This document shows, piece by piece, positions 1-8,709 of a stretch of 64,000 bases of DNA (the first letter of the stretch is position 1; the number at the start of each line of letters is the position of its first letter). This DNA is from Dorea sp. AF36-15AT (GTDB taxonomy: Bacteria; Bacillota; Clostridia; Lachnospirales; Lachnospiraceae). The DNA is taken from positions 1-64,000 of the forward strand of contig NZ_QUDV01000010.1 of NCBI RefSeq assembly GCF_003477705.1, written 5' to 3'. The notes under the pieces are model-generated. The model was given only the letters and a program-made list of their open reading frames with translations. It searched no databases and had not been told where the DNA came from. Both the position numbers and the translations under genes were made by a program.

Positions 1-817
1 GAGAAAAAGAAAGCTGCGCCACAGCCTTGGCAGACCATCGCGCAGCGATTTTGTTCAACCAGAATTTATCTGCATCTTTGCCACGTACTGTTAATCCAAC
101 AACTATTTTATTTCCATCACAGAAAGTTGCTCCATGCAGGAAAGAACCTCCGATATGAGGAAGGAAAACAAGTGCAATACCACAACCAGATAACATCTCA
201 ATCAGTTTAGGACAAAAATCAGCAGGGTTCATTGCTGTCATGCTTCGAATTTCCGGTAGTTTCTCCTTAAGAGTTTTTAAATCAATCAATGACGTTTCAA
301 TGGCACGAGCTTCCAGTTTTGCTTTCTGTGCCCATGCTAATAGAGCGAGATTACCCTTTTCTGTTTCAGCCAATCTGCGACATGCAATTTTTGATAATTT
401 CATATCCTTGATAATCTCAAGATTTACAACTTCAAAATATTTTCTAAGATAAATTACCTTTTCGGTTGCCTCTCTGGTTTCCGGTACCCAACCATTCTTT
501 GACATTTCACGATAAGGTAGTTTTTTCACAAGCTCTTTATCAGAATCCATTTCGTTCTCTGCATTTGCTTTTATGAGTTTTTCGCGATAAGTAGCTTCTA
601 ATTTATTCCAAAACTTAGCAGGAACGCCTAGTACCATTTCTAAACGAACTGCGACTTCCGGAGTCAACTGAACATCACCATTGATTAATTTACTAATATG
701 TTTTTCGGACATACCCATGCGTAATGCAAACTCTTTCTGGCTAAGCCCTCTGTCAATCAACTGCTCTTTAATAGTTGCTCCCGGCGGTGTTGCAATAAAA
801 CTGCGACTTTTCACCAT
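1..817 (-). CDS. HigA-like antitoxin (XRE HTH + start of ImmA/IrrE domain), partial and apparently disrupted
   Basis: The reading frame starts at 817, behind a GGAGG site, and runs off the left edge. Residues about 12-70 form an XRE/HigA helix-turn-helix (SQKEFALRMGMSEKHISKL), followed by a helical linker and the start of an ImmA/IrrE-like segment ending KDADKFW. In this family FW is normally followed by the zinc-protease-like sequence around FHELGH. Here the frame changes to LNKIAARWSAKAVAQL, so the HExxH part is absent and foreign sequence seems to begin near base 58. It lies 30 bp downstream of the toxin-like gene, the usual HigB-HigA order. It would bind the operator at 1164-1180 and repress the pair. 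The family assignment is firm; the disruption is inferred from the family pattern. Confidence 0.75.
   Translation of the reverse strand, partial: MVKSRSFIATPPGATIKEQLIDRGLSQKEFALRMGMSEKHISKLINGDVQLTPEVAVRLEMVLGVPAKFWNKLEATYREKLIKANAENEMDSDKELVKKLPYREMSKNGWVPETREATEKVIYLRKYFEVVNLEIIKDMKLSKIACRRLAETEKGNLALLAWAQKAKLEARAIETSLIDLKTLKEKLPEIRSMTAMNPADFCPKLIEMLSGCGIALVFLPHIGGSFLHGATFCDGNKIVVGLTVRGKDADKFWLNKIAARWSAKAVAQLSFS
13..46. repeat. Inverted repeat at the antitoxin breakpoint
   Basis: GCTGCGC (13-19) and GCGCAGC (40-46) are perfect inverted repeats that could form a hairpin. They lie in the stretch that does not match the HigA/ImmA family, which suggests the end of an inserted element. The element itself is outside the window, so its type is unknown. 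Confidence 0.35.
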
Positions 818-847
818 CGTAATACCACCTCCTAGTAGAATGAAAGT

Positions 848-1143
848 TTAATGATAGTTTACAATTTCCATTACGTTTGCAATTTGAATTTCATTCCCTT
901 TTCTTTCAAAACCAGTCTGTAAGGATGAACTAAATCCATTGCGTATTGGCCTTTTCGATTGCCTTTTAATGGATGGCATCTTCCGATATGGAATTTAACC
1001 ATTTCCTCAACAGTATCAGATGCAGCTATTTCGTCTATACGCTGATGGATTTTTTCAGCCATTTCTAAACCGTATTTCTTTTCTGCCTCACTTGCTAGTG
1101 TACACACCTTTTCAATCCTGCGAGACTTATATGTTATTTCCAA
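848..1143 (-). pseudogene. HigB/RelE-like toxin, frameshifted near the C-terminus
   Basis: The open frame covers 871-1143 (90 residues) and starts with TTG behind AGAGGTG. It carries the plasmid-maintenance killer (HigB, PF05015 type) pattern, for example FHIGRCHPLKGNRKGQYAMD. After LVLKEKG the frame ends in a short unrelated tail, MKFKLQT. Shifting by one base near 890 restores the family ending EIQIANVMEIVNYH and a stop at 848, so one base (an A) appears to be missing. Members are mRNA interferases that cleave ribosome-bound mRNA. The loss of the C-terminal strand probably inactivates it. A sequencing error in the short A run is the alternative. Confidence 0.75.
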
Positions 1144-1163
1144 TCTGTCACCTCTTTTGCGAA

Positions 1164-1180
1164 TTTACCTTTGAGGTAAA
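1164..1180. promoter_or_regulatory. Palindromic operator of the HigBA-like locus
   Basis: TTTACCT and AGGTAAA flank a 3-bp centre, just downstream of the -10 box and before the toxin start. Position and symmetry fit autorepression by the HTH protein. Confidence 0.6.
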
Positions 1181-1183
1181 TCT

Positions 1184-1212
1184 ATTATATTCTGTTCAAC
1201 TATATATGTCAA
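1184..1212 (-). promoter_or_regulatory. Consensus sigma-A promoter of the HigBA-like locus
   Basis: TTGACA at 1212-1207 and TATAAT at 1189-1184 on the minus strand with 17-bp spacing: a perfect consensus promoter that remains intact although both genes are damaged. Confidence 0.8.
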
Positions 1213-1249
1213 CATTTTCATAACCTCACGTTTTAACTCGTCACAACAC

Positions 1250-1281
1250 AAAAAGAGAACCTGCCTTTCGGCAAAGTTCTC
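1250..1281 (-). terminator. Terminator of the V-ATPase operon
   Basis: On the minus strand GAGAAC...GCC-GAAA-GGC...GTTCTC is followed by a T run. It lies 35 bp after the stop of the last V-ATPase gene. Confidence 0.75.
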
Positions 1282-1315
1282 TCCATTTTTTCTCATGCTA
1301 ATAGGTTCTGAATAA

Positions 1316-1933
1316 TTACGCTCTTTTCATATTCTTGATGACTTTCAGTCTGGTGAATTCCTCACGCTCTTTTTCTTCCAGTGCATTATTAATATTATGA
1401 ACCAGATTCGTATACATCGGAATCGTTATATTCTTCAATGCGTTGGCACGCTTCTGCGTCTTTTTAATATTTGATGCCAGACGATACGCAGAGTTCTCAA
1501 CCATGGACAACTTAATCGTCAGGTCTTTCACTTCACGAAATGCCTCTCTGGCAATATCGATCGACTCGCTGGTCGTACTGAATGAGTACGTAAGGTTATT
1601 CTCTTTTTCATCATATTTCACATGCGGAATCTCAGTACCCATGATGCTTCTCGTCTGGATACGAATGGATTCCTCTATCGGCACGGTAAATGCGAGCTGC
1701 TGCACCTTGCTGATACCGTGTTCAATGTTGGCACGCTGCAGGCACGCATATGCCTTGGTAAATGTGCTGTCGATCTGCTCCTGAATCTCCTTTGCCTCAT
1801 CGATCAGAGCCATCAGTTCTTTCAGAAGCACGTTACGCTTCTTATCCATCAGGTCATACCCCTGACGGGCAAGAGCCAGAGAATTCTTCGCCAGCATCAG
1901 ATTTCCTTTGGTGGGAAACTCTCGTGGATCCAT
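1316..1933 (-). CDS. ntpD: V-type ATPase subunit D
   Basis: 205 residues, the usual length for the central-shaft D subunit. The N-terminus, with PTKGNLMLAKNSLALARQGYDLMDKKR, is the hallmark of V/A-ATPase subunit D. The protein is almost wholly alpha-helical and forms the coiled-coil axle that turns inside the A3B3 head and connects with subunit F to the membrane rotor. It is the last gene of the nine-gene operon and is separated from subunit B by 272 bp of tandem repeats, so it may be expressed at a different level from the genes before it. Confidence 0.93.
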   Translation of the reverse strand: MDPREFPTKGNLMLAKNSLALARQGYDLMDKKRNVLLKELMALIDEAKEIQEQIDSTFTKAYACLQRANIEHGISKVQQLAFTVPIEESIRIQTRSIMGTEIPHVKYDEKENNLTYSFSTTSESIDIAREAFREVKDLTIKLSMVENSAYRLASNIKKTQKRANALKNITIPMYTNLVHNINNALEEKEREEFTRLKVIKNMKRA

Positions 1934-1956
1934 ATCATCGACTCCTTTCCTTTATA

Positions 1957-2182
1957 GTGAAAAATCCGCGTGAACTCGTGAGCTTCGCTCACTCATTCAC
2001 GTCAAACCCGGCATGTCTGGGATTTTTCTTTTTCTGTGAAAAATCCGCGCGAACTCGCGAACTCCGTTCACTCATTCACGTCAAACCCGGCATGTCTGGG
2101 ATTTTTCTTTTTCTGTGAAAAATCCGCGCGAACTCGCGAACTTCGTTCGCTCATTCACGTCAAACTCAGACATGCCAGAGTA
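1957..2182. repeat. 79-bp tandem repeat, about 2.9 copies
   Basis: Copies start at 1957, 2036 and 2115 with an exact 79-bp period; the third is shortened and diverges at its end. Each unit contains GTGAAAAATCCGCG, an internal inverted repeat around GAACTTCGTTCGC, and a CCCGGCATGTCTGGG palindrome followed by a T-rich stretch. They fill the gap between V-ATPase subunits B and D. On the minus strand each copy could fold into hairpins. The units are nearly identical, so the expansion is recent. Confidence 0.9.
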
Positions 2183-2205
2183 TCCGGCTGAATAAATTCC
2201 CCCGT

Positions 2206-3603
2206 CTACTCTGTCGCGTCTGAGGATTTTTCACGTGGATAGTATTTTTCTATGATCTTGGTGTCGATTCGGTCGAGTTCTTCTTTCGGAAGCATTCCGA
2301 GAAGCTCCCAGCCGAGGTCAAGTGTTTCCTGAATCGTACGGTTCTCTGTCGGTCCCTGTCCTACGTAACGTTTCTCGAATTCTTTACCGAACTCCAGATA
2401 TTTCTTATCCAGTGGGGACAATTCGTCTTCGCCGATTACGGATGCCAGGTTTCTTGCCTCACCTACTTTTGCGTATGCAGAGAATAGCTGGTTGGCAAGT
2501 CCCTGATGATCTTCTCTGGTGTATCCTTCACCGATACCGTCCTTCATCAGACGAGACAGTGACGGAAGTACACTGATTGGAGGGTATACACCCTGTCCGT
2601 AAAGGTTACGATCCAGTACGATCTGACCTTCCGTGATATATCCTGTCAGGTCAGGAATCGGATGTGTGATATCATCGTTCGGCATGGTCAGGATTGGAAG
2701 CTGTGTTACCGATCCTTTGGTGCCCTCTACGATTCCGGCACGCTCATAAAGTGTTGCAAGCTCACTGTACAGATATCCCGGATATCCTTTTCTTGATGGA
2801 ATCTCTCCCTTCGAAGATGATACCTCACGAAGTGCCTCTGCAAAGGATGTCATATCTGTCAGAATAACCAGAATGTGTTTGTTACATTCAAATGCCAGAT
2901 ACTCTGCAACTGTCAATGCAACCTTCGGCGTGATCAAACGCTCTACGACCGGATCATTTGCCAAATTCAGGAACATACACACATGATCAGATACTCCGCT
3001 TTCTTCAAATGTCTTACGGAAGAAATCGGCTACGTCATGTTTGACGCCCATCGCAGCAAATACGATCGCAAATTCTTCATCGGAATCATCTCCCAGTGAC
3101 GCCTGCTTTACGATCTGTGCCGCCAGCTGGTCATGCGGAAGTCCATTGCCGGAAAAGATCGGCAGCTTCTGTCCACGAATCAACGTTGTCAGACCATCAA
3201 TTGCAGATATACCTGTACGGATATAGTTACGCGGATATTCACGGCGCACCGGATTCAGCGGCAGGCCATTGACATCTCTCTTATCCGTAGAAAGCAGCGG
3301 CCCCAGTCCATCGATCGGTACTCCGACTCCGTTAAATGTTCTTCCCAGCATATCCGGTGACACTGCCACTTCCATCGGATGACCGGATAATTTGGTATGT
3401 GTATTTACCAGGGACATATTCTCGGTTCCTTCAAATACCTGGATGACAGCTCTGCCTTCATACAGTTCAATAATACGTCCCATTTTCTTTTTATTACCAT
3501 CTACAACGAACTCTACGATCTCATCATAGAATGCGTCCTGAAGTCCTTCCAGAACTACGAGAGGTCCGTTGATATTACTTAAGCCAAGATATTCGATTGC
3601 CAT
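2206..3603 (-). CDS. ntpB: V-type ATPase subunit B
   Basis: 465 residues, full length. This is the non-catalytic head subunit: it has an N-terminal beta-barrel (residues about 1-75), a central nucleotide-binding fold without a P-loop (the region around [16 protein letters not shown] lacks GxxxxGKT), and the family [34 protein letters not shown] segment near residue 270 onwards. It alternates with subunit A in the A3B3 hexamer. It starts 15 bp after the stop of subunit A with a clear AGGAGA site, so the two are made in matched amounts. Confidence 0.95.
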   Translation of the reverse strand: MAIEYLGLSNINGPLVVLEGLQDAFYDEIVEFVVDGNKKKMGRIIELYEGRAVIQVFEGTENMSLVNTHTKLSGHPMEVAVSPDMLGRTFNGVGVPIDGLGPLLSTDKRDVNGLPLNPVRREYPRNYIRTGISAIDGLTTLIRGQKLPIFSGNGLPHDQLAAQIVKQASLGDDSDEEFAIVFAAMGVKHDVADFFRKTFEESGVSDHVCMFLNLANDPVVERLITPKVALTVAEYLAFECNKHILVILTDMTSFAEALREVSSSKGEIPSRKGYPGYLYSELATLYERAGIVEGTKGSVTQLPILTMPNDDITHPIPDLTGYITEGQIVLDRNLYGQGVYPPISVLPSLSRLMKDGIGEGYTREDHQGLANQLFSAYAKVGEARNLASVIGEDELSPLDKKYLEFGKEFEKRYVGQGPTENRTIQETLDLGWELLGMLPKEELDRIDTKIIEKYYPREKSSDATE

Positions 3604-3618
3604 TGTCCTCTCTCCTTT

Positions 3619-5394
3619 CTATGCGTTCTTTGCTAATACGTTATTGTAGAATTCATCAATCTTCGTCTTATAGGTATCCAAAAGCTGAAGATTATCGTTT
3701 GGTACATCGTACTTGATAGCGATAACTTTCTCAAAGATGCCTTCTGCTTTCAGTACTGACATCGGATGTCCCATTGCCACCAGCTTACGGCTGGTCTTAT
3801 AAAGATACAGGATAACATCCATCATCTTAAACTGCTTTTCCAGTGACACACAGGTATCGTCTTTATGGAAGGCATTCTGCTGCAGGAATCCCAGACGGAT
3901 TACCTTTGCAATCTCCAGGATCAGCTTCTGATCATCCGGAAGTACATCCGCACCGATCAGTTTAACAATCTCCATCAGGCTGTTCTCCTGCCCAAGTAAA
4001 GACATTAATCTGTTTCTATAGTCCACAAATTTTGGCGATACATTGTCTGTATACCATCCGCTAAGATCTGTCAGATATTCACTGTAACTGGTCAGCCAGT
4101 GAATTGCCGGGAAATGTCTCGCATATGCCAGTGACTTGTCCAGTCCCCAGAAGCAACGGACAAATCGTTTGGTATTCTGTGTAACAGGCTCAGAGAAATC
4201 ACCACCCTGTGGGGATACCGCACCGATAATAGATACAGAGCCTGTAGCACCGCCAAGTGTCTGCATCATTCCGGCTCTCTCGTAGAATGCTGACAGACGA
4301 GATGCCAGATATGCCGGGAAACCTTCCTCAGCCGGCATCTCTTCCAGACGTCCGGATAACTCTCTTAATGCTTCTGCCCAACGCGATGTAGAATCTGCCA
4401 TGATCGCTACGTCATAACCCATATCACGGTAATACTCAGCCAGTGTAAGGCCTGTATAAATTGATGCCTCTCTGGCAGCTACCGGCATGTTAGATGTATT
4501 CGCGATCAGTGTCGTACGATCCATCAGCGGATTACCGGATTTCGGATCGACAAGTTCACCAAACTCTTCCAATACCTGTGTCATCTCATTACCACGCTCA
4601 CCGCATCCGATATAAATGATGATATCCGCATCGGACCACTTCGCGATCTGATGCTGCGTCATGGTTTTACCGGTTCCGAATCCCCCTGGGATTGCTGCCG
4701 TTCCGCCCTTTGCGATTGGGAACATCGTATCCAGAATACGCTGTCCGGTTACCAGCGGTACGCTTGCCGGATATCTCTGATGCACCGGTCTTGCTACTCG
4801 GATCGGCCATTTCTGTGTCATAGTCAGTTCCTGAATATCCCCATTAGAACGCTGGATCTTTACCAGCACTTCATCAATGGTGTAATCTCCATCTGGAACG
4901 ACGTCTACTACTTTTGCTACTTCAACCTCCGGCGGCACCATACATTTGTGTACAATTGCGCGGGTCTCCGGCACTTCTGCAATTACAGATCCGCCGTGTA
5001 CTACATCACCCTTTTTTACCGTCAGATGAGTCTTCCATTTCTTTTCTCTATCCAGGGAATCAACCGATACACCTCTGGTAATAAATGCACCACCCTTATC
5101 AGCGATACGTTCCAGCGGTCTCTCAATTCCGTCAAAAATATTATCCAGGATACCAGGTGCCAGCGTTACTGACACCGGTGCTCCGGATGCTTCTACGATC
5201 TCTCCCGGACGAAGTCCTGAAGTTTCCTCATATACCTGAATGGTCGTACGTTCTTTGTCCAGTGCAATAACCTCACCTACCAGACGCTGTTCACCTACAT
5301 ATACCATTTCAGACATCTTAAAATCACTTTTTCCTTGCAGGTAGATTACAGGACCATTGACGCCGTAGATAACTCCTGTCCTTTTCTTATCCAA
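3619..5394 (-). CDS. ntpA: V-type ATPase catalytic subunit A
   Basis: 591 residues from the chosen TTG start at 5394, which follows AGGAGG by 8 bases and gives the family N-terminus [20 protein letters not shown]. The longer frame to 5463 adds 23 residues that merely overlap subunit E in another frame. The catalytic P-loop PGGFGTGKT is near residue 230 and GERGNEM follows. The subunit hydrolyses ATP (or makes it) and drives the central shaft. The start overlaps the last codons of subunit E by 8 bases, which points to translational coupling. Confidence 0.95.
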   Translation of the reverse strand: MDKKRTGVIYGVNGPVIYLQGKSDFKMSEMVYVGEQRLVGEVIALDKERTTIQVYEETSGLRPGEIVEASGAPVSVTLAPGILDNIFDGIERPLERIADKGGAFITRGVSVDSLDREKKWKTHLTVKKGDVVHGGSVIAEVPETRAIVHKCMVPPEVEVAKVVDVVPDGDYTIDEVLVKIQRSNGDIQELTMTQKWPIRVARPVHQRYPASVPLVTGQRILDTMFPIAKGGTAAIPGGFGTGKTMTQHQIAKWSDADIIIYIGCGERGNEMTQVLEEFGELVDPKSGNPLMDRTTLIANTSNMPVAAREASIYTGLTLAEYYRDMGYDVAIMADSTSRWAEALRELSGRLEEMPAEEGFPAYLASRLSAFYERAGMMQTLGGATGSVSIIGAVSPQGGDFSEPVTQNTKRFVRCFWGLDKSLAYARHFPAIHWLTSYSEYLTDLSGWYTDNVSPKFVDYRNRLMSLLGQENSLMEIVKLIGADVLPDDQKLILEIAKVIRLGFLQQNAFHKDDTCVSLEKQFKMMDVILYLYKTSRKLVAMGHPMSVLKAEGIFEKVIAIKYDVPNDNLQLLDTYKTKIDEFYNNVLAKNA

Positions 5395-5983
5395 TGCCCG
5401 TACCTCCTCTAAACATAAAATCCTGGAATTCTTCTTCCAATGCTCCTTTGTACGCATGGTCAATCAGCACATTCCGGCCTTTTACCACCGCTCTCACACC
5501 ACCGACAAAATTCTCCTTGCTGACTGTAAGCGTCATTCCTGTGCGTTCCTCCAGCCATTCCTTTTTGTCTGCGTCTGACGGGTTAATATAGATCTTGAGA
5601 TCTTCCCCATTTGTGAATCGTGCCGCTTTCTCGATATATGCTACCAGAAGTTCTTTATACTCATCCGTCTTCATGAACTCCTGTAATTCTTTCAGCACTT
5701 CCTGAAACAGTTCCTGCTTCAGTTCTTTCTGACGTTTGCCATACTCACGCTTCAATTCCAACTGTGCCTTAGATACAGCCATATTCTGCTGCTGTCTGGC
5801 ACTGACTGTTTCTGCCTTGATCCGCACATCTGACTGACGGTTGGCCTCGCCTTTGTGCTGATTCAATACATTCGTCAGAGTCTGTTCATGCTGTTTTACA
5901 ATCGCGTTCGCCTTTGCTCTTGCTTCTTCCATAGCCGCTTCCTGCAAATGCGCTACTCTCTCGTCTATCGTCAAGCTTCTCAC
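5387..5983 (-). CDS. ntpE: V-type ATPase subunit E
   Basis: 198 residues. The N-terminal half (about 10-105) is a long charged helix with AxxxAxAIVKQHEQTLTNVL-type heptads; the C-terminal half is a globular domain ending FQDFMFRGG. With subunit G it forms the peripheral stalk that holds the A3B3 head still. It sits between subunit F (8 bp upstream) and subunit A (8-bp overlap). Confidence 0.9.
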   Translation of the reverse strand: MRSLTIDERVAHLQEAAMEEARAKANAIVKQHEQTLTNVLNQHKGEANRQSDVRIKAETVSARQQQNMAVSKAQLELKREYGKRQKELKQELFQEVLKELQEFMKTDEYKELLVAYIEKAARFTNGEDLKIYINPSDADKKEWLEERTGMTLTVSKENFVGGVRAVVKGRNVLIDHAYKGALEEEFQDFMFRGGTGIG

Positions 5984-5991
5984 CTTCTTCT

Positions 5992-6300
5992 CTATAATTT
6001 CAGTCCAATCGCCTCATTTACATAGGATGTGATAAAGTCTTTTTTACGTCCGGTTCCGTGTCTGTCAGGAATCTCGATCAGAAGCGGCATCGTTCTCTTC
6101 AGCTTAATCTCATCAATCAGCTCCGGAAATTCTCGTCCGAAACGCTCTGTCAAAAGTACAATGCCTACATCCGGATCTTCCATAGCAGTCTCAATCGCGT
6201 TACGTAGTTCTTCTTTTTCATGGACAACCACGCCATCTACGCCCGCTAACCGCATTCCTGTCAGAGTATCCACATTATCACTGATCAGATACATCCTCAT
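5992..6300 (-). CDS. ntpF: V-type ATPase subunit F
   Basis: 102 residues from the ATG at 6300 (MRMYLISDNVDTLTGMRLAG). This start leaves one base between it and the stop of subunit K; a TTG five codons upstream would give an overlap. The pattern DPDVGIVLLTERFGREFPELID, followed by PLLIEIPDRHGT, is typical of subunit F, a small Rossmann-like protein that binds the D shaft and couples catalysis to rotation. Confidence 0.9.
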   Translation of the reverse strand: MRMYLISDNVDTLTGMRLAGVDGVVVHEKEELRNAIETAMEDPDVGIVLLTERFGREFPELIDEIKLKRTMPLLIEIPDRHGTGRKKDFITSYVNEAIGLKL

Positions 6301-6301
6301 C

Positions 6302-6736
6302 TTACAATTTACCAAGGATCATGAAGGAGATGATCAGTCCATACAGACACACACCTTCCGCCAGACCTACGAAAATAAGAGATTTACCAAGTGCGCTGGA
6401 GTCTTCACTGATTGCTCCCAGTGCTGCGCTTGCTGCACTTGCTACTGCGATACCACCGCCGACACAAGATAAACCGGTTGAAAGTGCTGCTGCAAGGTAT
6501 CCAAATCCTGTTGCGCTGCTTGCTGCTGTACCAGCTGCCTCTGCTGCCTGTGCAGGCATTCCTGAGAACAGCATGATTCCAGCTACGACAAATGCTCCGA
6601 AGAAGAAGAATGCATTTGCTCCGATCGTACGTTTATAACGTTTTTTTGATTTCTCTCCCAGAAGAAATGTTCCGAATGGGATGATGATGCCAAGCACCAA
6701 AGCTGCGATAAGTAATAATTTTACTGCTAATGTCAT
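6302..6736 (-). CDS. ntpK: V-type ATPase subunit K (proteolipid rotor ring)
   Basis: 144 residues with four predicted membrane helices (about 5-25, 40-60, 75-105, 118-142). The second hairpin is the real proteolipid motif: glycine/alanine-rich AALSTGLSCVGGGIAVASAASAALGAI, then LIFVGLAEGVCLYGLIISFMIL with the ion-binding glutamate. The first pair of helices lacks an acidic residue and does not look like a duplicated hairpin, so each subunit would carry one ion site. It forms the membrane ring that moves H+ or Na+; the ion cannot be decided from the sequence alone. Confidence 0.9.
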   Translation of the reverse strand: MTLAVKLLLIAALVLGIIIPFGTFLLGEKSKKRYKRTIGANAFFFFGAFVVAGIMLFSGMPAQAAEAAGTAASSATGFGYLAAALSTGLSCVGGGIAVASAASAALGAISEDSSALGKSLIFVGLAEGVCLYGLIISFMILGKL

Positions 6737-6768
6737 TGTAATAGTCCTCCTTGTCTTAAGTCATATGA

Positions 6769-8709
6769 TTATTTTGTGTTTATTTGGTTAAATGGTTTGA
6801 ATTCTCGTCCGCTTCCCTTATAGAACCGGCTGAACATCTCATAGTATTCAAGCCTCAGTACCTGAATACCTACAACCAAACCTTCCAGTAACATTACGAT
6901 TGCATTACCGATTACAATTCCGATCCAGTTCGGGCTTCCATTCTCAGCACCTGAAAGCATCAGTACAACCTGCATGATTGCTGCATGGCTGACTGCAAAT
7001 GCTCCGATACGCACATAGGACAGCGTATTGGAAAAGTAACTAAGCATCGTCTCGAATAATTCAAAAAATCCCTGTACCAGAAACATCCCTTTGCCGACTT
7101 CCATTTTCTTATGTCTCTTCTCGACAATATTACCAAGAGGTTCTTTGAACAGGAACAGCAATATTGGAATCCCCAGGAAAATTACCATTAATATATTACC
7201 TGGTGTCTTGTGACCTGTCATATAAAGCACGATCGTCATTACGATAAATGCATAAAATACCAGTCCCGCAATACCATTATGAGAGAACAACATATCTTCC
7301 AGATCATGCGCTTTTGCTGCATTGATAATCTGGAACAGCATTACCAGTAAGTTGAGTCCCATACCAAATGCAATTGCTACAATAAATACGGTATTCAGCT
7401 GACCGATAAACGGTAAGTTGGTCATCGCGTCTACCGGCTTCAACCACATAGCAGGCATTACATCTTCAAATCCAAACACACTTCCGTACATAACTCCAAA
7501 GAACATCGAGAACACTCCGGCAACGGAAATAATGCCCGCCAGATTCATTTTCTTCTTCAGATACAGGATGCCGCCCACGATAAAGAGCAATGCCCCCTGT
7601 CCGAGATCTCCGAACATGGCTCCGAATATCAGTGTATATGTGAGTGCCACAAACATAGTCGGATCCATCTCATCGGCCGCCGGAAGTCCGTACATCTCAA
7701 TGAACATCTCAAACGGTTTGAAGAATTTCGGATTCTTGAGCTTGGTCGGTGGCTCTCCAAAGAACTTTTCTTTATTCTCCTCGACCACTGCCATAACTCT
7801 GTCATCGTCTTTAATCTCTTTCAGGAACTGCTCCACATCCGCTTCACTCATCCATCCACAGATCACGTAATGACCGTCTTTGTTTTCTTCATCCTCGATG
7901 ATTGCTGCCTTTTTACGGATGTCAAAGTATTCTGCCAGCTCTGTCAGTCTCTGTTTAGCTCCCAGAAGTTTGGATGCATTACTGCTCATCAGGCTTGCTT
8001 CCTTTTCATCAACCTCAGCAATCTCCTGATCTGTCTTTTCAATCTCTTTCTGTACTGTCATCCTGATCTCTTCCGGAGTACCTTCTTTATATTCATTGGT
8101 TAGATGGATTCGTTCAAAATGCAGTGAATTAAAAAGTGCATCCACTTTCGCTTTGTCTTTGTTGGCTGTAATGTATCCGCCATAGACATAACTGTCATTT
8201 CTTGATCCTTCCAGAAATACTGCATCCAGATCTTCAAATAAGTACTTTTCAAGTCTTCCGTAGTAGTCCAACCCGATCCTACCAAAACGTATCTTTAGAA
8301 ACTGATAAGTGGACACATGTCCCAAATTAATTTCTAATGATCGGAACGGTTCCAGTGCATTCGCAGTCTCTTTCAGTTCACCTGCTTTTTTCTTTAATCG
8401 TTCCCTTTTCTCCTGAAAATCCACGTAATCGTGATTAATATCACGCAAGAGTCCCATCATCTCATCTCTGCTCAGAGATGTATCCGGTGAAGCCTGCGTA
8501 TCACCAAGCAATGCACAGAACTGCTCCGCTTTTCCTAACGGATCACGATACGGATTCACTTCGATGAAGGGCTGCAGATTGTCCGTCGTCTTCAGTTCAG
8601 CAATAGCACTTTCCAGCTGCATTTCATGTCTGGACAGATACTTATTGCACATTCTGTCGATATCCGATTGCGGTCCGCTGATCTGCAGGAATTTCATCTT
8701 TACTATCAT
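6769..8709 (-). CDS. ntpI: V-type ATPase membrane subunit I (a-type)
   Basis: 646 residues. The N-terminal half (about 1-340) is a soluble coiled-coil arm that contacts the peripheral stalks; the C-terminal half holds about seven or eight membrane helices with the ion half-channels, including SNTLSYVRIGAFAVSHAAIM, whose arginine is the essential stator residue of the family. The ATG at 8709 overlaps the TGA of subunit C (ATGA), which indicates translational coupling. Full length. Confidence 0.93.
   Translation of the reverse strand: MIVKMKFLQISGPQSDIDRMCNKYLSRHEMQLESAIAELKTTDNLQPFIEVNPYRDPLGKAEQFCALLGDTQASPDTSLSRDEMMGLLRDINHDYVDFQEKRERLKKKAGELKETANALEPFRSLEINLGHVSTYQFLKIRFGRIGLDYYGRLEKYLFEDLDAVFLEGSRNDSYVYGGYITANKDKAKVDALFNSLHFERIHLTNEYKEGTPEEIRMTVQKEIEKTDQEIAEVDEKEASLMSSNASKLLGAKQRLTELAEYFDIRKKAAIIEDEENKDGHYVICGWMSEADVEQFLKEIKDDDRVMAVVEENKEKFFGEPPTKLKNPKFFKPFEMFIEMYGLPAADEMDPTMFVALTYTLIFGAMFGDLGQGALLFIVGGILYLKKKMNLAGIISVAGVFSMFFGVMYGSVFGFEDVMPAMWLKPVDAMTNLPFIGQLNTVFIVAIAFGMGLNLLVMLFQIINAAKAHDLEDMLFSHNGIAGLVFYAFIVMTIVLYMTGHKTPGNILMVIFLGIPILLFLFKEPLGNIVEKRHKKMEVGKGMFLVQGFFELFETMLSYFSNTLSYVRIGAFAVSHAAIMQVVLMLSGAENGSPNWIGIVIGNAIVMLLEGLVVGIQVLRLEYYEMFSRFYKGSGREFKPFNQINTK

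Noticed and set aside
1762..2118. 118-codon plus-strand frame across the 79-bp repeats
   Set aside because: It is an open frame through a non-coding repeat and the antisense of subunit D; no ribosome-binding site or family pattern.
1957..2182. The 79-bp repeats as a CRISPR array
   Set aside because: There are no unique spacers: whole units are repeated end to end, and no cas gene is near.
3619..5463. Long N-terminus of V-ATPase subunit A from 5463
   Set aside because: The extra 23 residues overlap subunit E and do not match the family; TTG at 5394 has AGGAGG at the right distance.
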